Shown one piece after another: positions 8,128 to 18,376 of a DNA stretch of 64,000 nucleotides. Every line of letters starts with the position of its first letter. The first letter of the stretch is position 1. The stretch is taken from positions 21,873 to 85,872 of the forward strand of contig NZ_SNZF01000020.1 of assembly GCF_004363725.1 (NCBI RefSeq). Direction: 5' to 3'. The translations under genes and the position numbers were made by a program. The stretch is from Aquamicrobium defluvii (GTDB taxonomy: Bacteria > Pseudomonadota > Alphaproteobacteria > Rhizobiales > Rhizobiaceae). The notes beneath the pieces are model-generated. The model made no database searches, was not told where the DNA came from, and saw nothing but the letters and a program-made list of their open reading frames with translations.

Positions 8128-9597
8128 TTACCGATGGTCGAACACGACCGTCTTGGTCGCCGACATGTCGTAGAGCGCCTCGAACCCCTTCTCGCGGCCG
8201 TGGCCCGAGCGGCCGAAGCCGCCGAAGGGCAGTTCCACCCCACCGCCCGCGCCGTAGCTGTTGACGAAGACCTGCCCGGCACGCACCCGCTTTGCCAGCC
8301 GATGCTGGCGCGCGCCGTCACGCGTCCAGATGCCGGCGACGAGACCATAGTCGGTGCCGTTGGCGAGCCGCACCGCCTCGTCCTCGCCCTCGAAGGAAAA
8401 CAGCGACAGCACGGGACCGAAGATTTCCTCCCGGGCGATCCTCGCTGCCGGATCGACGGCGCCGAACAGCACCGGCGCGGCATAGAAGCCGCCCTGCGGC
8501 GCACGCTCGTCCACGGTGCCGCGCGCCAGCACGGCAATGCCGGAAGCCTCTGCTTCCTCGACCATGGCGGCGACGCGGGCGCGCTGGCGGGCGCTGACCA
8601 GCGGGCCGAGATCGCGTTCGGGGTCGGCATCATGGGGGCCGGCGACCAGCTTCGCGAAACGGCCGGCCAGCGCCTCTGCAACCGCGTCATAGGCCGGGCG
8701 CTCGATCAGCACGCGGCTGCCGGCCGAGCAGGTCTGTCCGGCATTCTGGATGATGGCGTTGACCAGAACCGGCAGCACCTTGTCGAGATCGGCGTCGGCA
8801 AAGACGATCTGCGGCGATTTCCCGCCAAGTTCCATGGTCACGCCGCGATTGTTGAGGGCCGCCGCCTGCTGGATGGCTGTCCCGGTTCCCGGCGAGCCGG
8901 TGAAGGTGACGTAATCCACGCCTGGATGGCCGGAAAGGGCCGCGCCCGCCTCGCTTCCATATCCCGTCACCACATTGAAAACGCCTTCGGGAAAGCCGGC
9001 CTCCAGCGCCAGCTCCGCGATGCGGATCGTGGTCAGCGAGGCATCCTCGGCCGGCTTCGCCACCAGCACATTGCCCATGGCGAGCGCCGCGCCGGCCACC
9101 CGCGCCAGGATCTGCAAGGGATAGTTCCACGGAATGATGCCGGCGACCACGCCATGCGGCTCGCGCAGGGTCAGCGCCGTGTAGCCGTCGAGGAAGGGAA
9201 TGGTGTCGCCATGAAGCTTGTCGGCCGCGCCGCCGTAGAATTCGTAATAGCGCATTGTCGCCGTCACATCCGCGCGGCCCTGCCTGAGCGGCTTGCCGGT
9301 ATCGCGCGATTCGAGCGCCGCCAGCTCTTCCGCATGGCGCCCGACCAGAAGGCCCAGCCGCGTCAGCAGCCGTCCGCGTTCCACCGCCGGCATGCGGCCC
9401 CACGGGCCCTCGTCGAAAGCCTGCCGTGCTGCCCGTACCGCCAGATCCACATCCTGCGCGTCCGAGGCCGGAATGGAGGCAAAAACCTTGCCGTCAGACG
9501 GGCAAACCGCATCGATCCGGCCGCCCGAAACCGCCCCGACGCTTTTGCCGCCGATGATCTGACGCCATTCGGCGCATTCTGGCGTTGATGCATCCAT
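8128..9597 (-). CDS. NAD(P)-dependent aldehyde dehydrogenase
   Basis: 489 residues from the ATG at 9597, which has AGGAG about 12 bases upstream. Class-3-like aldehyde dehydrogenase fold with the glutamate motif MELGGKSPQ, the catalytic cysteine in NAGQTCSAGSRV, and the cofactor region VTFTGSPGTG. It probably makes a carboxylic acid from an aldehyde in the cytoplasm. First gene of a two-gene unit with the SDR. Betaine-aldehyde or aminobutyraldehyde types are possible, but no neighbouring gene decides it. Confidence 0.88.
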   Translation of the reverse strand: MDASTPECAEWRQIIGGKSVGAVSGGRIDAVCPSDGKVFASIPASDAQDVDLAVRAARQAFDEGPWGRMPAVERGRLLTRLGLLVGRHAEELAALESRDTGKPLRQGRADVTATMRYYEFYGGAADKLHGDTIPFLDGYTALTLREPHGVVAGIIPWNYPLQILARVAGAALAMGNVLVAKPAEDASLTTIRIAELALEAGFPEGVFNVVTGYGSEAGAALSGHPGVDYVTFTGSPGTGTAIQQAAALNNRGVTMELGGKSPQIVFADADLDKVLPVLVNAIIQNAGQTCSAGSRVLIERPAYDAVAEALAGRFAKLVAGPHDADPERDLGPLVSARQRARVAAMVEEAEASGIAVLARGTVDERAPQGGFYAAPVLFGAVDPAARIAREEIFGPVLSLFSFEGEDEAVRLANGTDYGLVAGIWTRDGARQHRLAKRVRAGQVFVNSYGAGGGVELPFGGFGRSGHGREKGFEALYDMSATKTVVFDHR

Positions 9598-9824
9598 GTG
9601 GGGTTTTCTCCTCTGCATTCGCCTTGGTTCGGTCCGGAGCCCGCACTAGAATAGAGGCATGGACGTACGGTACCAGCGTCGCAACCCGCTGCGGCCACGA
9701 TTTGGAATTGGTAACAATGCCAGCGCTGCGACGCCATGGCACTGGTCAAATTAAATCGATTAGATTATATCGGCTGCGTTGCCCGGACGATGCCGAACAA
9801 CATGGATAATGCCACGGACGCACC

Positions 9825-11294
9825 ATGACCAGCCAGATCATTCCCGTCGACCCCTTCGACTTCATCATCTTCGGCGGCACCGGCGACCTGTCGGAACGCA
9901 AGCTTCTGCCGTCGCTCTATCACCGGCAGCGCGACCATCAGTTTTCAGAGCCGACGCGAATCATCGGCACCTCGCGCTCGAAGATGAGCGACGACGAGTT
10001 CCGCGCCTTCGCCCGCAAGGCCATAGAGCAGCATGTCGCGCCGGAATACATCGACAAGGCGGAGCTGGACGAGTTCCTTGCCCGTATCTCCTATGTGGCG
10101 GCCGACGCCGTGAGCGGCGAAGGCTTCGAGGAACTGAAGGCGGCGATCGGCGACAGCACCCGCATCCGCGCCTTCTATCTGGCGGTTGCGCCCTCCCTGT
10201 TCGGCGACATCTCGCGCAACCTGAAGGCGTACGACCTCATCACGCCCGCCTCGCGCATCGTGCTGGAAAAGCCGCTCGGGCGGGACCTCGATTCGGCGCG
10301 CGAACTCAACGATCTCGTCGGCAGGAATTTCCGCGAAAGCCAGATCTTCCGCATCGACCACTATCTCGGCAAGGAGACGGTGCAGAACCTGATGGCGCTG
10401 CGCTTCGCCAACGCGCTCTACGAGCCGCTGTGGAATTCGGCCCATATCGACCATGTCCAGATCACGGTGGCCGAAACGGTGGGGCTGGAAGACCGCGTCA
10501 CCTATTACGACAAGGCCGGCGCATTGCGCGACATGGTGCAGAACCATCTGCTGCAACTGCTGTGCCTCGTCGCCATGGAGGCGCCGTCCTCCATGGACGC
10601 CGATGCGGTGCGCGACGAGAAGCTGAAGGTCCTGCGCGCGCTCAAGCGCATCAACGGCAACGAAGCGCCCCGGCACACGGTGCGCGGCCAGTACCGTGCA
10701 GGCGCCTCGGCCGGCGGCCCGGTCAAGGGCTATATCGAGGAGCTGGGCAAGGACAGCGGCACCGAGACCTTCGTCGCCATCCGCGCCGAGATCGAGAACT
10801 GGCGCTGGGCGAACGTGCCCTTCTACCTGCGAACCGGCAAGCGGCTGGCCACCCGCGTCTCGGAGATCGTCATCGAGTTCAAGCCGATCCCGCATTCGAT
10901 CTTCGGTGACGGAGCGGGGCCGATCTTCGCCAACCAGCTCGTCATCCGCCTGCAACCCGACGAGGGCGTCAAGCAGTTCATCATGATCAAGGACCCCGGT
11001 CCCGGCGGCATGCGGCTGCGCCAGATTCCGCTCGACATGAGCTTTGCCCAGTCCTTCAAGGGCCGCGCGCCGGACGCCTATGAGCGGCTGATCATGGATG
11101 TGGTGCGCGGCAACCAGACCCTGTTCATGCGCCGCGACGAGGTCGAGGCGGCGTGGAGCTGGATCGACCCGATCCAGCAGGCGTGGGAAGGCTCCCGGCA
11201 GGATGTGCAGGGCTATACGGCCGGCACATGGGGGCCTTCCGCCTCGATCGCGCTGATCGAGCGCGACGGGCGCACCTGGCACGAAAGCACCTGA
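9825..11294 (+). CDS. zwf: glucose-6-phosphate 1-dehydrogenase
   Basis: 489-residue enzyme that oxidises glucose 6-phosphate to 6-phosphogluconolactone with NADP+, the first step of the Entner-Doudoroff and oxidative pentose phosphate routes. Visible are the coenzyme motif GGTGDLSERKL and the active-site motif RIDHYLGKE. It begins a zwf-pgl-edd unit, with two bases between its stop and pgl. Divergent from the aldehyde dehydrogenase across about 230 bases that include an AT-rich stretch (9750-9772) which may hold the promoter. Confidence 0.96.
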   Translation: MTSQIIPVDPFDFIIFGGTGDLSERKLLPSLYHRQRDHQFSEPTRIIGTSRSKMSDDEFRAFARKAIEQHVAPEYIDKAELDEFLARISYVAADAVSGEGFEELKAAIGDSTRIRAFYLAVAPSLFGDISRNLKAYDLITPASRIVLEKPLGRDLDSARELNDLVGRNFRESQIFRIDHYLGKETVQNLMALRFANALYEPLWNSAHIDHVQITVAETVGLEDRVTYYDKAGALRDMVQNHLLQLLCLVAMEAPSSMDADAVRDEKLKVLRALKRINGNEAPRHTVRGQYRAGASAGGPVKGYIEELGKDSGTETFVAIRAEIENWRWANVPFYLRTGKRLATRVSEIVIEFKPIPHSIFGDGAGPIFANQLVIRLQPDEGVKQFIMIKDPGPGGMRLRQIPLDMSFAQSFKGRAPDAYERLIMDVVRGNQTLFMRRDEVEAAWSWIDPIQQAWEGSRQDVQGYTAGTWGPSASIALIERDGRTWHEST

Positions 11295-11296
11295 GC

Positions 11297-11998
11297 ATGG
11301 CGACGAGCGGCTACAGCTGGACCGAGTTCCCGACCCGCGAAGCGCTGGCCGGGGCGCTGGCCGGCGCGGTGGCGGAAAAGCTCGCCGCCGCAATCGACCG
11401 GCGCGGCGGCGGCCTGCTGGCGGTTTCGGGCGGCACCACGCCGGGCCGCTTCTTCGAGGCGCTTTCGACGCGCGACATCGCATGGGACAAGGTGACGGTG
11501 ACGCTGGTGGACGAGCGTTTCGTGCCGCCTTCCTCGCCACGTTCCAACGCCGCATTGGTGACCGACAGACTGCTGCGCAACGCGGCATCCGCCGCACGCT
11601 TCATGCCGCTTTATCAGGCCGCGGAGAATGCCGCTGAAGCCGCATCGCAGGCCGAGGCGCAGCTTGCCACCCTGAACTGGCCGCTCGATGCCGCAATCCT
11701 CGGCATGGGCACGGACGGCCACACCGCCTCCTTCTTTCCCGACGCCGATGCGCTCTCCACCCTGCTCGACCCGGCCGGTGCGCGCGCGGTGTTGCCCGTA
11801 AACGCAGCAAGCGCCGGCGAGCCGCGCCTGACGCTTTCCATGGGGCGCCTGGTCGGGGCCGGCTTTCTTGCCCTGCACATCGAGGGTGCGGAAAAACGCG
11901 CGGTCTTCGAAGCGGCCATGGAAGGCAATGACAAAAAACCCGTCCGGGCGGTGATCGAGGCATCGCCGCAGCCGGTAGGGGTGTTCTGGGCGCCCTGA
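11297..11998 (+). CDS. pgl: 6-phosphogluconolactonase
   Basis: 233-residue DevB/SOL-type lactonase that hydrolyses 6-phosphoglucono-1,5-lactone to 6-phosphogluconate. Motifs [24 protein letters not shown] and [13 protein letters not shown] are typical of the family. The ATG at 11297 follows the zwf stop after two bases. The frame is open further upstream inside zwf, which is a shadow. Second gene of the Entner-Doudoroff unit. Confidence 0.95.
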   Translation: MATSGYSWTEFPTREALAGALAGAVAEKLAAAIDRRGGGLLAVSGGTTPGRFFEALSTRDIAWDKVTVTLVDERFVPPSSPRSNAALVTDRLLRNAASAARFMPLYQAAENAAEAASQAEAQLATLNWPLDAAILGMGTDGHTASFFPDADALSTLLDPAGARAVLPVNAASAGEPRLTLSMGRLVGAGFLALHIEGAEKRAVFEAAMEGNDKKPVRAVIEASPQPVGVFWAP

Positions 11999-12059
11999 CC
12001 GCGAAAGGAACCCGGAACAGGCCGTCGGTGACGACGGCGGACCACGGAAGGATCATCCG

Positions 12060-13886
12060 ATGACAGCCAGAAGCGACATCCAAGCCATCACGGACCGGAT
12101 CAGGGAGCGCTCGCGCTCCGGCCGCGAAGCCTATCTCGCCCGCATTACCGACGCCGCCGGAAAATCCGCGAACCGCGCGGTGCTGGGCTGCGGCAATCTC
12201 GCCCACGGCTTTGCCGTGTGCACTCCGCAGGAAAAGATCGCCCTGTCCGGCGACACGGTGCCCAACCTCGGCATCGTCACCGCCCATAACGACATGCTTT
12301 CGGCGCACCAGCCGTTCGAGACCTTCCCCGCCCTCATCAAGCAGGCGGCGCGCGAGGCCGGCGGCATCGCGCAGGTGGCGGGCGGCGTGCCGGCCATGTG
12401 CGATGGCGTGACCCAAGGCATGCCCGGCATGGAGCTGTCGCTGTTCTCGCGCGACGTCATCGCCATGGCTGCCGCCGTCGGCCTTTCGCACAATATGTTC
12501 GACGCCGCCGTCTTCCTCGGCGTCTGCGACAAGATCGTGCCCGGCCTTGTGATCGCGGCGCTGACTTTCGGCCATCTGCCGGCTGTGTTCGTTCCGGCGG
12601 GCCCGATGACCAGCGGCCTGCCCAACGACGAGAAGGCGCGCGTGCGCCAGCTCTATGCCGAAGGCAAGGTCGGCCGCGCCGAGCTGCTGGAGGCCGAGTC
12701 GAAATCCTATCACGGCCCCGGCACCTGCACCTTCTACGGCACCGCCAATTCCAACCAGATGCTGATGGAGATCATGGGCCTGCACACGCCGGGCGCATCC
12801 TTCGTCAATCCCGGCACACCGCTGCGCGACGCGCTGACGAAGGAAGCCGCCAGACGCGCGCTCGCCATCACGCGGCTCGGCAATGCCTACACGCCGGTCG
12901 GCCGCATGATCGACGAACGCGCCGTCGTCAACGGCGTGGTCGGGCTGCACGCCACCGGCGGCTCCACCAACCACACCATCCATCTCATCGCCATGGCGGC
13001 GGCGGGCGGCATCAGGCTGACCTGGCAGGACATTTCCGACCTGTCGGAAGCGGTGCCGCTTCTGGCGCGCGTCTATCCGAACGGGCTCGCCGACGTGAAC
13101 CATTTCGCTGCCGCCGGCGGCATGGGCTTCCTGATCCGCGAACTGCTCGACGCCGGGCTGCTGCACGAGGACGTGCAGACCGTGTGGGGCGAGGGCCTGC
13201 GCGCCTATGCGGTGGAAGCGAAGCTCGGGACGGACGGCTCGGTGGTGCGCGAGGCCGCTCCAGCCACAAGCGGCGACGAAAAGGTGCTGGCGCCCTTCGC
13301 CAAGGCGTTCCGGCCGACCGGCGGCCTCAAGGTGCTGGCCGGCAATATCGGCCACGCCATCATCAAGACCTCGGCGGTCAAGCCGGAGCGGCATGTGATC
13401 GAGGCGCCTGCGCGCGTCTTCCACAGCCAGCAGGGTCTCAACGACGCCTTCAGGGCCGGCGAGCTCACCGGCGATTTCGTCGCGGTCGTGCGCTTCCAGG
13501 GGCCGAAGGCCAACGGCATGCCGGAACTGCACAAGCTGACCACCGTGCTCGGCATATTGCAGGACCGCGGCCAGCGCGTCGCTTTGGTCACCGACGGGCG
13601 CATGTCCGGCGCCTCCGGCAAGGTGCCGGCGGCCATCCACGTTACGCCGGAAGCACTGGAGGGTGGCGCGATCGGCAAGATCAGGGACGGCGACATGGTG
13701 CGCCTCGACGCGACCGCCGGCACGCTGGAGCTGCTGGTGCCGGCCACCGAGCTGGCGCTGCGGCCGCAGGCCGGCGCCGACCTTTCCGAAAACGAATTCG
13801 GCTTCGGGCGCGAGCTGTTTGCCGGCTTCCGGCATCTGGCCGGCCGCGCCGATCAGGGTGCCAGCGCCTTCGGCAACGCCGCCTGA
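12060..13886 (+). CDS. edd: phosphogluconate dehydratase
   Basis: 608-residue iron-sulfur dehydratase (IlvD/Edd family) that turns 6-phosphogluconate into 2-keto-3-deoxy-6-phosphogluconate. Cluster cysteines lie in AMCDGVTQG and [10 protein letters not shown], with a third candidate in [14 protein letters not shown]. Length matches Edd rather than the shorter IlvD. It sits 61 bases after pgl in the same direction; the aldolase gene eda is not in this window. Its stop abuts the folD stop without a spacer. Confidence 0.96.
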   Translation: MTARSDIQAITDRIRERSRSGREAYLARITDAAGKSANRAVLGCGNLAHGFAVCTPQEKIALSGDTVPNLGIVTAHNDMLSAHQPFETFPALIKQAAREAGGIAQVAGGVPAMCDGVTQGMPGMELSLFSRDVIAMAAAVGLSHNMFDAAVFLGVCDKIVPGLVIAALTFGHLPAVFVPAGPMTSGLPNDEKARVRQLYAEGKVGRAELLEAESKSYHGPGTCTFYGTANSNQMLMEIMGLHTPGASFVNPGTPLRDALTKEAARRALAITRLGNAYTPVGRMIDERAVVNGVVGLHATGGSTNHTIHLIAMAAAGGIRLTWQDISDLSEAVPLLARVYPNGLADVNHFAAAGGMGFLIRELLDAGLLHEDVQTVWGEGLRAYAVEAKLGTDGSVVREAAPATSGDEKVLAPFAKAFRPTGGLKVLAGNIGHAIIKTSAVKPERHVIEAPARVFHSQQGLNDAFRAGELTGDFVAVVRFQGPKANGMPELHKLTTVLGILQDRGQRVALVTDGRMSGASGKVPAAIHVTPEALEGGAIGKIRDGDMVRLDATAGTLELLVPATELALRPQAGADLSENEFGFGRELFAGFRHLAGRADQGASAFGNAA

Positions 13887-14786
13887 TCAGAAGCGTGGAC
13901 GGGCCAGCCCGGCGGCGAGATAAGCGGAAGCGACCGTATTGGCCATCAGCATGGCGATGGTCATCGGCCCGACGCCGCCCGGAACGGGCGTGATCGCGCC
14001 CGCCACTTCCGCCGCCCCGGCATAAGCGACGTCGCCGACCAGCCGCGTCTTGCCCTCACTCTTTTCGGGTGCGGGAATGCGGTTGATGCCGACATCGATG
14101 ACGGTGGCCCCGGGCTTCACCCAGTCGCCCTTCACCATTTCCGGACGGCCGACCGCCGCCACCAGAATATCGGCGGTGCGGGCCAGCGCGGCCAGATCCT
14201 TCGTGCGCGAATGGGCGACGGTGACGGTGCAGTTGGCCGCCAGCAGGAGATTGGCCATCGGCTTGCCGACGATGTTGGAGCGGCCGATGACCACCGCGTT
14301 CAGCCCGGACAGGTCCTTGCCGCGCACGCGCTCGATCAGCAGCATGGAACCGGCCGGGGTACAGGGCACGAAGGCGGTCTCCGCCTCGCCGGTGCCGAGC
14401 TTGCCGACATTGACGAAGGTGAAGCCGTCGACATCCTTCTCCGGCGCGATGGTCTGAATGACCTTGCCGCTGTCGATATGATCGGGAACCGGAAGCTGAA
14501 CCAGAATGCCGTGGATGGCGGGATCGGCATTCAGTTCGCCGATCAGCTTCAGCAAGTCCGCCTCGGCGGCGTCGGCAGGCAACGTATGCTGAACCGAATG
14601 GAAGCCGCACTCCTTCGCCGTGCGCGACTTGTTGGCGACATAGACCTGGCTGGCCGGGTCCTCGCCGACGATCACCACGGCAAGGCCGGGTTTGCCGCCA
14701 CCTTTCGCAGCAAGATCGGCGGTGAGGGCCTTCACCTTGCCGATCACCTCGGCCGACATCTTCCTGCCATCGATGACTTCACTCAT
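13887..14786 (-). CDS. folD: bifunctional methylenetetrahydrofolate dehydrogenase/cyclohydrolase
   Basis: 299-residue FolD, which interconverts 5,10-methylene-THF and 10-formyl-THF through 5,10-methenyl-THF using NADP. Visible are [11 protein letters not shown] (catalytic Tyr and Lys), EKDVDGF and the C-terminal [16 protein letters not shown] signature. The ATG at 14786 is preferred over one four codons upstream because GGAG lies seven bases before it. Convergent with edd, the two stop codons being immediately adjacent. Confidence 0.95.
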   Translation of the reverse strand: MSEVIDGRKMSAEVIGKVKALTADLAAKGGGKPGLAVVIVGEDPASQVYVANKSRTAKECGFHSVQHTLPADAAEADLLKLIGELNADPAIHGILVQLPVPDHIDSGKVIQTIAPEKDVDGFTFVNVGKLGTGEAETAFVPCTPAGSMLLIERVRGKDLSGLNAVVIGRSNIVGKPMANLLLAANCTVTVAHSRTKDLAALARTADILVAAVGRPEMVKGDWVKPGATVIDVGINRIPAPEKSEGKTRLVGDVAYAGAAEVAGAITPVPGGVGPMTIAMLMANTVASAYLAAGLARPRF

Positions 14787-14902
14787 GCCGATCTCCATCT
14801 GCGCTGCCCGCTGGCATATGATGCGAAGATTTCACGCCGCACCCACGTCAATGCGTCGCCGGATGCCCTAAACCCGAAAAGGCCGCTTTGGAAGACCGGA
14901 AA

Positions 14903-15871
14903 TCAGCGCCGGGCGCGCTGGCGGGCGAGATCCTGCGTCGCGGCGCGGAACTGGCGCAGGCTGGCGCGGATTTCCTCCACAGAAGGCGGATGGCCGAGCG
15001 GCGAAGCGCTGTTCCCGCCAGCCGGCTCCGCACCTGACGAGTCAGCCTGTCCGCCGCCTGGCGAATCATCCTGTGCGCGGGCTGCAAGGCGGGGTGGCGG
15101 CGCGTCCTCCACCTTCGCGTTCACGGCGGCTTCCGGCCGTCTCCATGCGACGGCAAGGCCGGCTGCAAGCCCGAGAAAAAGGCCCGCGAGCGGCAGGAAG
15201 GCGGCAATCGCTCCCAGGGAACTCCACAAAAGCAGGGCAGCCGCGATGCCGATCAGCGCGCCCAGAAGCGTGATACGCAGGATCAGCGGACGCGAACCCG
15301 CAATACCGGGCCGGACGCGGACAACGGGTTTCTCCTCCGCCTTTCCCCCATGCCCGGCGGGATCATTCCCGGCGTGATCGGGGGCGGCGGAATCGGAGAC
15401 GAGAGGCGATCCGGAGAGATCTGTCGTAAAAGCCTCCGCGGAGCCCGGCCGTTCCTCCCGTCCGGTTGGCTGTTCCCCGGCAGCGTCAGGTGCCTCCGGC
15501 GGCGTCGGGACATCGTCCCACAGGGATCGGACCTCGTCCTGCGCAAGCCCGGCAGGCGGCGTCTCCGGGACCGGCGGGACGATTTCTTCCCTCCGCGGCA
15601 CAATCTCCAGCAGCGTTGGCGGCATGGTATCCGGCGTTTCCGGCGGTTCGGCAGGACGGCTTTCTGCTTCCTGCTCGTGGCCTTTGCCAGATTCGCGCTG
15701 CTGGCGGGCAAGCCGGTGGCGCCCGGCTGCCGTGCGGCGCCATTCGTTCACCGGATCACCGGCCTCGGGCTGGCGTCCGGGAGAGGCGTCATCCTCCCCG
15801 CGCATGGCGCGGGCCAGCGCGGCAAGGGCGCGCTCACGTCTCCAGTCCTCCGGGCTTTGTCCGTTACTCAT
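14903..15871 (-). CDS. proline-rich protein with a transmembrane hairpin, unknown function
   Basis: About 322 residues from the ATG at 15871 (a GTG at 15889 is possible; neither has a strong ribosome binding site). The first 190 residues are hydrophilic, charged and rich in Pro/Glu. Two hydrophobic helices follow (LILRITLLGALIGIAAALLL and AAFLPLAGLFLGLAAGLAV), then a polar C-terminal tail ending in a short predicted helix (SVEEIRASLRQFRAATQDLA). No domain recognised. It stands alone between folD and tRNA-Leu. Codon use matches the neighbours, so it looks like a genuine resident gene. Confidence 0.65.
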   Translation of the reverse strand: MSNGQSPEDWRRERALAALARAMRGEDDASPGRQPEAGDPVNEWRRTAAGRHRLARQQRESGKGHEQEAESRPAEPPETPDTMPPTLLEIVPRREEIVPPVPETPPAGLAQDEVRSLWDDVPTPPEAPDAAGEQPTGREERPGSAEAFTTDLSGSPLVSDSAAPDHAGNDPAGHGGKAEEKPVVRVRPGIAGSRPLILRITLLGALIGIAAALLLWSSLGAIAAFLPLAGLFLGLAAGLAVAWRRPEAAVNAKVEDAPPPRLAARAQDDSPGGGQADSSGAEPAGGNSASPLGHPPSVEEIRASLRQFRAATQDLARQRARR

Positions 15872-16033
15872 CGCGCGCCGCCAGTTCACGATAGGCCGCA
15901 GGGTCGGCCAAAGGTTAATCCATGCTAAACCGACAGGGCAAATAAAAGGTTAATTTCTGCCGGCGTCGCTGGCCTGATCCCCCCGCCCCGGGATCTGCTG
16001 ACAGTTAAATCCGGAAAGGGTCGAAAAAGCGCG

Positions 16034-16061
16034 TTGACAGGACAGGCCGGCCCGCTTACAT
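16034..16061 (+). promoter_or_regulatory. sigma70-type promoter of tRNA-Leu
   Basis: A perfect -35 box TTGACA (16034-16039) and a -10-like TTACAT (16056-16061) are separated by 16 bases and end 11 bases before the tRNA. Position and match to consensus make this the likely tRNA promoter. Confidence 0.7.
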
Positions 16062-16072
16062 GAGCGCCACCA

Positions 16073-16157
16073 GCCCAGATGGCGGAATTGGTAGACGCGC
16101 ACGGTTCAGGTCCGTGTGCCGCGAGGCGTGGAGGTTCGAGTCCTCTTCTGGGCACCA
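16073..16157 (+). tRNA. tRNA-Leu (anticodon CAG)
   Basis: 85-base tRNA with encoded CCA. Acceptor arms GCCCAGA and TCTGGGC pair perfectly, the anticodon stem CACGG/CCGTG frames the loop TTCAGGT (anticodon CAG, reading CUG), a long variable arm typical of leucine tRNAs follows, and the T arm contains GTTCGAGTCC. A broken integrase starts 86 bases downstream, so the 3' end of this tRNA was probably an integration site. Confidence 0.96.
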
Positions 16158-16242
16158 TTCCCATCCCGATACCAACGGGATCAATAAGTTAAGCCTTTTC
16201 AATTCGTTGCGCTGACCCTACTGTGTGACAGAGGCGTGTGAC

Positions 16243-17331
16243 ATGAGGCTTCGGCTTGTGGCTCCAATGGAATGAAAAGACTCCTCCAATCTCCAATTTG
16301 AACAGCACCTTCCTGCTGACTTGAGGGAACGACTGGTCGGCATGACGCTGGAAGTTCCACGCGGCGACGGTATCATCCCTATCACCGTCACTGAAAAGAC
16401 GCGGGCAATCCGGTTCTCGCTCGGTGCATCCGGTAGGAGTGAGGCCAAACGGCGGCAGGCGGAAGCCATAGCCTACCTTGAAGGCGTCTACCGGAGCTTG
16501 CGGGCCAATGCGCCCATCGCCCTCACCCACAAGCAATGCGTGGCGCTGGCCGGGGAGCTTTATCGCTCGTGGGCGGCAGACTTGGAGGCATCCAGCCGGA
16601 TCAGCTTCCAGCAAGAGGCCGATGGCTCCATGGTACGGGATTACAGTCTGGACCTGGAGGCAGAGTCAGGCGGACTGACACTGGCGGCGGAACGGTCGGG
16701 CCTTTTGGAAGGGTCAGACCTTGAGCGGCATCTGGGGCCATTTGTCGGCAAGCTCCTTCTGCGCCGGGGAATTGTCGCCGTGGATCGGCCATCAAGGGCA
16801 ATGCTGCTCCCGGAGTTCGCCAAGGCTCTGGCCGAGGGGATGGCGGCAAGGAGCCGGAAGGCCCAAGGAGACTATCGGCCCCATCCGAACTCGGAGCGTT
16901 TCCCGGAATGGTCTGCCCCGGTGGCAGCAAGCCCATCGAAGCCAAGCCCTTCCGTATCGCTCCAAGGCCTGTTTGATGATTGGTGGAGCGAGGCGGAGCG
17001 GGCAGGCAAATCTCCCAGCACCAAGGAGAGTTTCGGCAAGGCCGTCTCTACCCTTGGCAAGTTTCTCGACCACGATGACGCGGCCCGAATTACCCCTGAC
17101 GACATGCTGCGCTTCAAGGAGCATCTTCCAGCGGTGGTTAATCCGCGCACCAAGAAGCGCCTTAGCCTGAAAACCATAGGGGATAACTACCTGGGAGGCC
17201 TCCATGTGGTCTTCAAATGGGCCGTGGAGAAAAAGAGGCTCATGATCAATCCTGTCGAAACCGTCAAGGTGCCAAAAGCCAAGACCACGCGGACAGCTTC
17301 AGATGAGCGGCTACGGGCTCACCACGGCTGA
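16243..17331 (+). pseudogene. tyrosine recombinase (integrase) with in-frame stop and lost C-terminus
   Basis: Phage/island-type integrase remnant next to tRNA-Leu. A plausible original ATG at 16243 with an upstream GAGG is followed after ten codons by an in-frame TGA (16273-16275), then the frame continues open (QFEQHLPADLRERLV is the family's usual N-terminal motif). The core-binding SAM-like domain is clear (LQGLFDDWWSEAERAGKSPSTKESF ... NPRTKKRLSLKTIGDNYLGGL). The protein ends after VKVPKAKTTR, just where the catalytic domain should begin, so the R-H-R-Y residues are missing. The 3' end runs directly into usg-like sequence, evidence of a deletion joint near 17290-17300. Confidence 0.85.
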
Positions 17332-17542
17332 AATCCATTATCATATGCCGGATCATCCCAGCTTGCTTCAGCTTTACGTCTGGCAGGAATACGATCTCGC
17401 GCCGGAGTTCTCCGAACTGCGCGGCTTTCTCGACTACTGGACCGAAGCCCTGGAGGATGCCCTGCACTCCGTGCGCTTCGCCCACCATCGCCCGATCCAG
17501 CCAACGGAGTGGAGGGCGGTGGACGGGATCATTTCCATTCAT
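17303..17542 (+). pseudogene. usg: usg-family protein remnant
   Basis: 80 codons match the small Usg family (about 85-90 residues, known near trp genes in alphaproteobacteria, function unknown): GYGLTTAEIHYHMPDHPSLL, VWQEYDLAPEF and PTEWRAVDGI. The normal N-terminus is replaced by integrase sequence, and after ISIH the expected stop codon is missing; the frame runs on through the antisense strand of iolB. I read it as a fragment trapped between two deletion joints. Translation from the ATG at 17303 cannot be excluded. Confidence 0.7.
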
Positions 17543-17575
17543 CGAATGGCTGACACCGGCGCGAGTGGCGGTGCC

Positions 17576-18376
17576 TCACGCATCACGCCGGGAGATCCAG
17601 TCGAAATCGGGATGGTTGCGGAAGCGCCATTTGCGCAACGGCCCCGCCATCACGTTGAGATAATACATCTCGTAGCCATAGGGCGCGCCGCAGGGATGAT
17701 GGCCCTTCGGCACCAGCACCACGTCGCCGTCCGCCACCGCCATGGTTTCGTCGAGCGCACCGTCCTCGGTGAACACGCGCTGGATGCCGAAACCGTTCTT
17801 CGGATTGAGACGATGATAATAGGTCTCTTCCAGATAGGTCATGTTGGGGAAGTCGTCCTCATCGTGCCGATGCGGCGGATAGGACGACCAGTGGCCGGCC
17901 GGCGTATAGACCTCGGTGACCAGCAGGCTGTCGGCGACGTCGCTGCTTTCCATGGCGATGGGATAAATGAAGCGCGTATTGCTGCCCTTGCCGCGCTCCT
18001 CGAAGCCGATATCCGTCAGGATACGCGCGGGATGGTTTCCCTTGCCCGGCGCGGTGCACACCGCCAGCGTGCAGGCGGTCTCCGCCACCACTGACCAGTG
18101 GGCGCCGTTCGGCACATAGACGCAATGCGGCTTCTTGCGCTCGAACACGTCCATGCGCTCGCCGAGCAGGCCGAAATCCTGCCCGTCCACGGCAATGCGC
18201 GCCTTGCCCTCGACCAGAACGAGGATCGCCTCCCGGTCGCCCGTCGCCTCCCCGGCCCGGTCACCGGCCTGCAACGAATAAAGTCCGAAGCCGACATAGG
18301 ACCAGCCGGCCGACTGCGGAGTGATGTCATGCACCTTGCCGCGTGCGCCGGAAGGTTTACGGAGCAGATCAGCCAT
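17576..18376 (-). CDS. iolB: 5-deoxy-glucuronate isomerase
   Basis: 266-residue double-cupin enzyme that isomerises 5-deoxyglucuronate to 2-deoxy-5-keto-gluconate, the third step after inositol dehydrogenation and dehydration. The metal-binding cupin motif is visible (YPPHRHDEDDFPNMTYLEE), as is PKGHHPCGAPYGY near the C-terminus. The ATG at 18376 is preceded by GGTGAG; another start four codons upstream is possible. It overlaps the small upstream membrane-protein gene by eight bases and is the last gene of the iol operon. Confidence 0.93.
   Translation of the reverse strand: MADLLRKPSGARGKVHDITPQSAGWSYVGFGLYSLQAGDRAGEATGDREAILVLVEGKARIAVDGQDFGLLGERMDVFERKKPHCVYVPNGAHWSVVAETACTLAVCTAPGKGNHPARILTDIGFEERGKGSNTRFIYPIAMESSDVADSLLVTEVYTPAGHWSSYPPHRHDEDDFPNMTYLEETYYHRLNPKNGFGIQRVFTEDGALDETMAVADGDVVLVPKGHHPCGAPYGYEMYYLNVMAGPLRKWRFRNHPDFDWISRRDA

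Noticed and set aside
11601..13835. A long frame antisense to edd
   Set aside because: Shadow of edd; no family resemblance.
16141..17600. Second attachment site copy of the tRNA-Leu 3' end
   Set aside because: I looked for the tRNA tail sequence downstream of the integrase by eye and did not find it; it may have been lost with the deletion.
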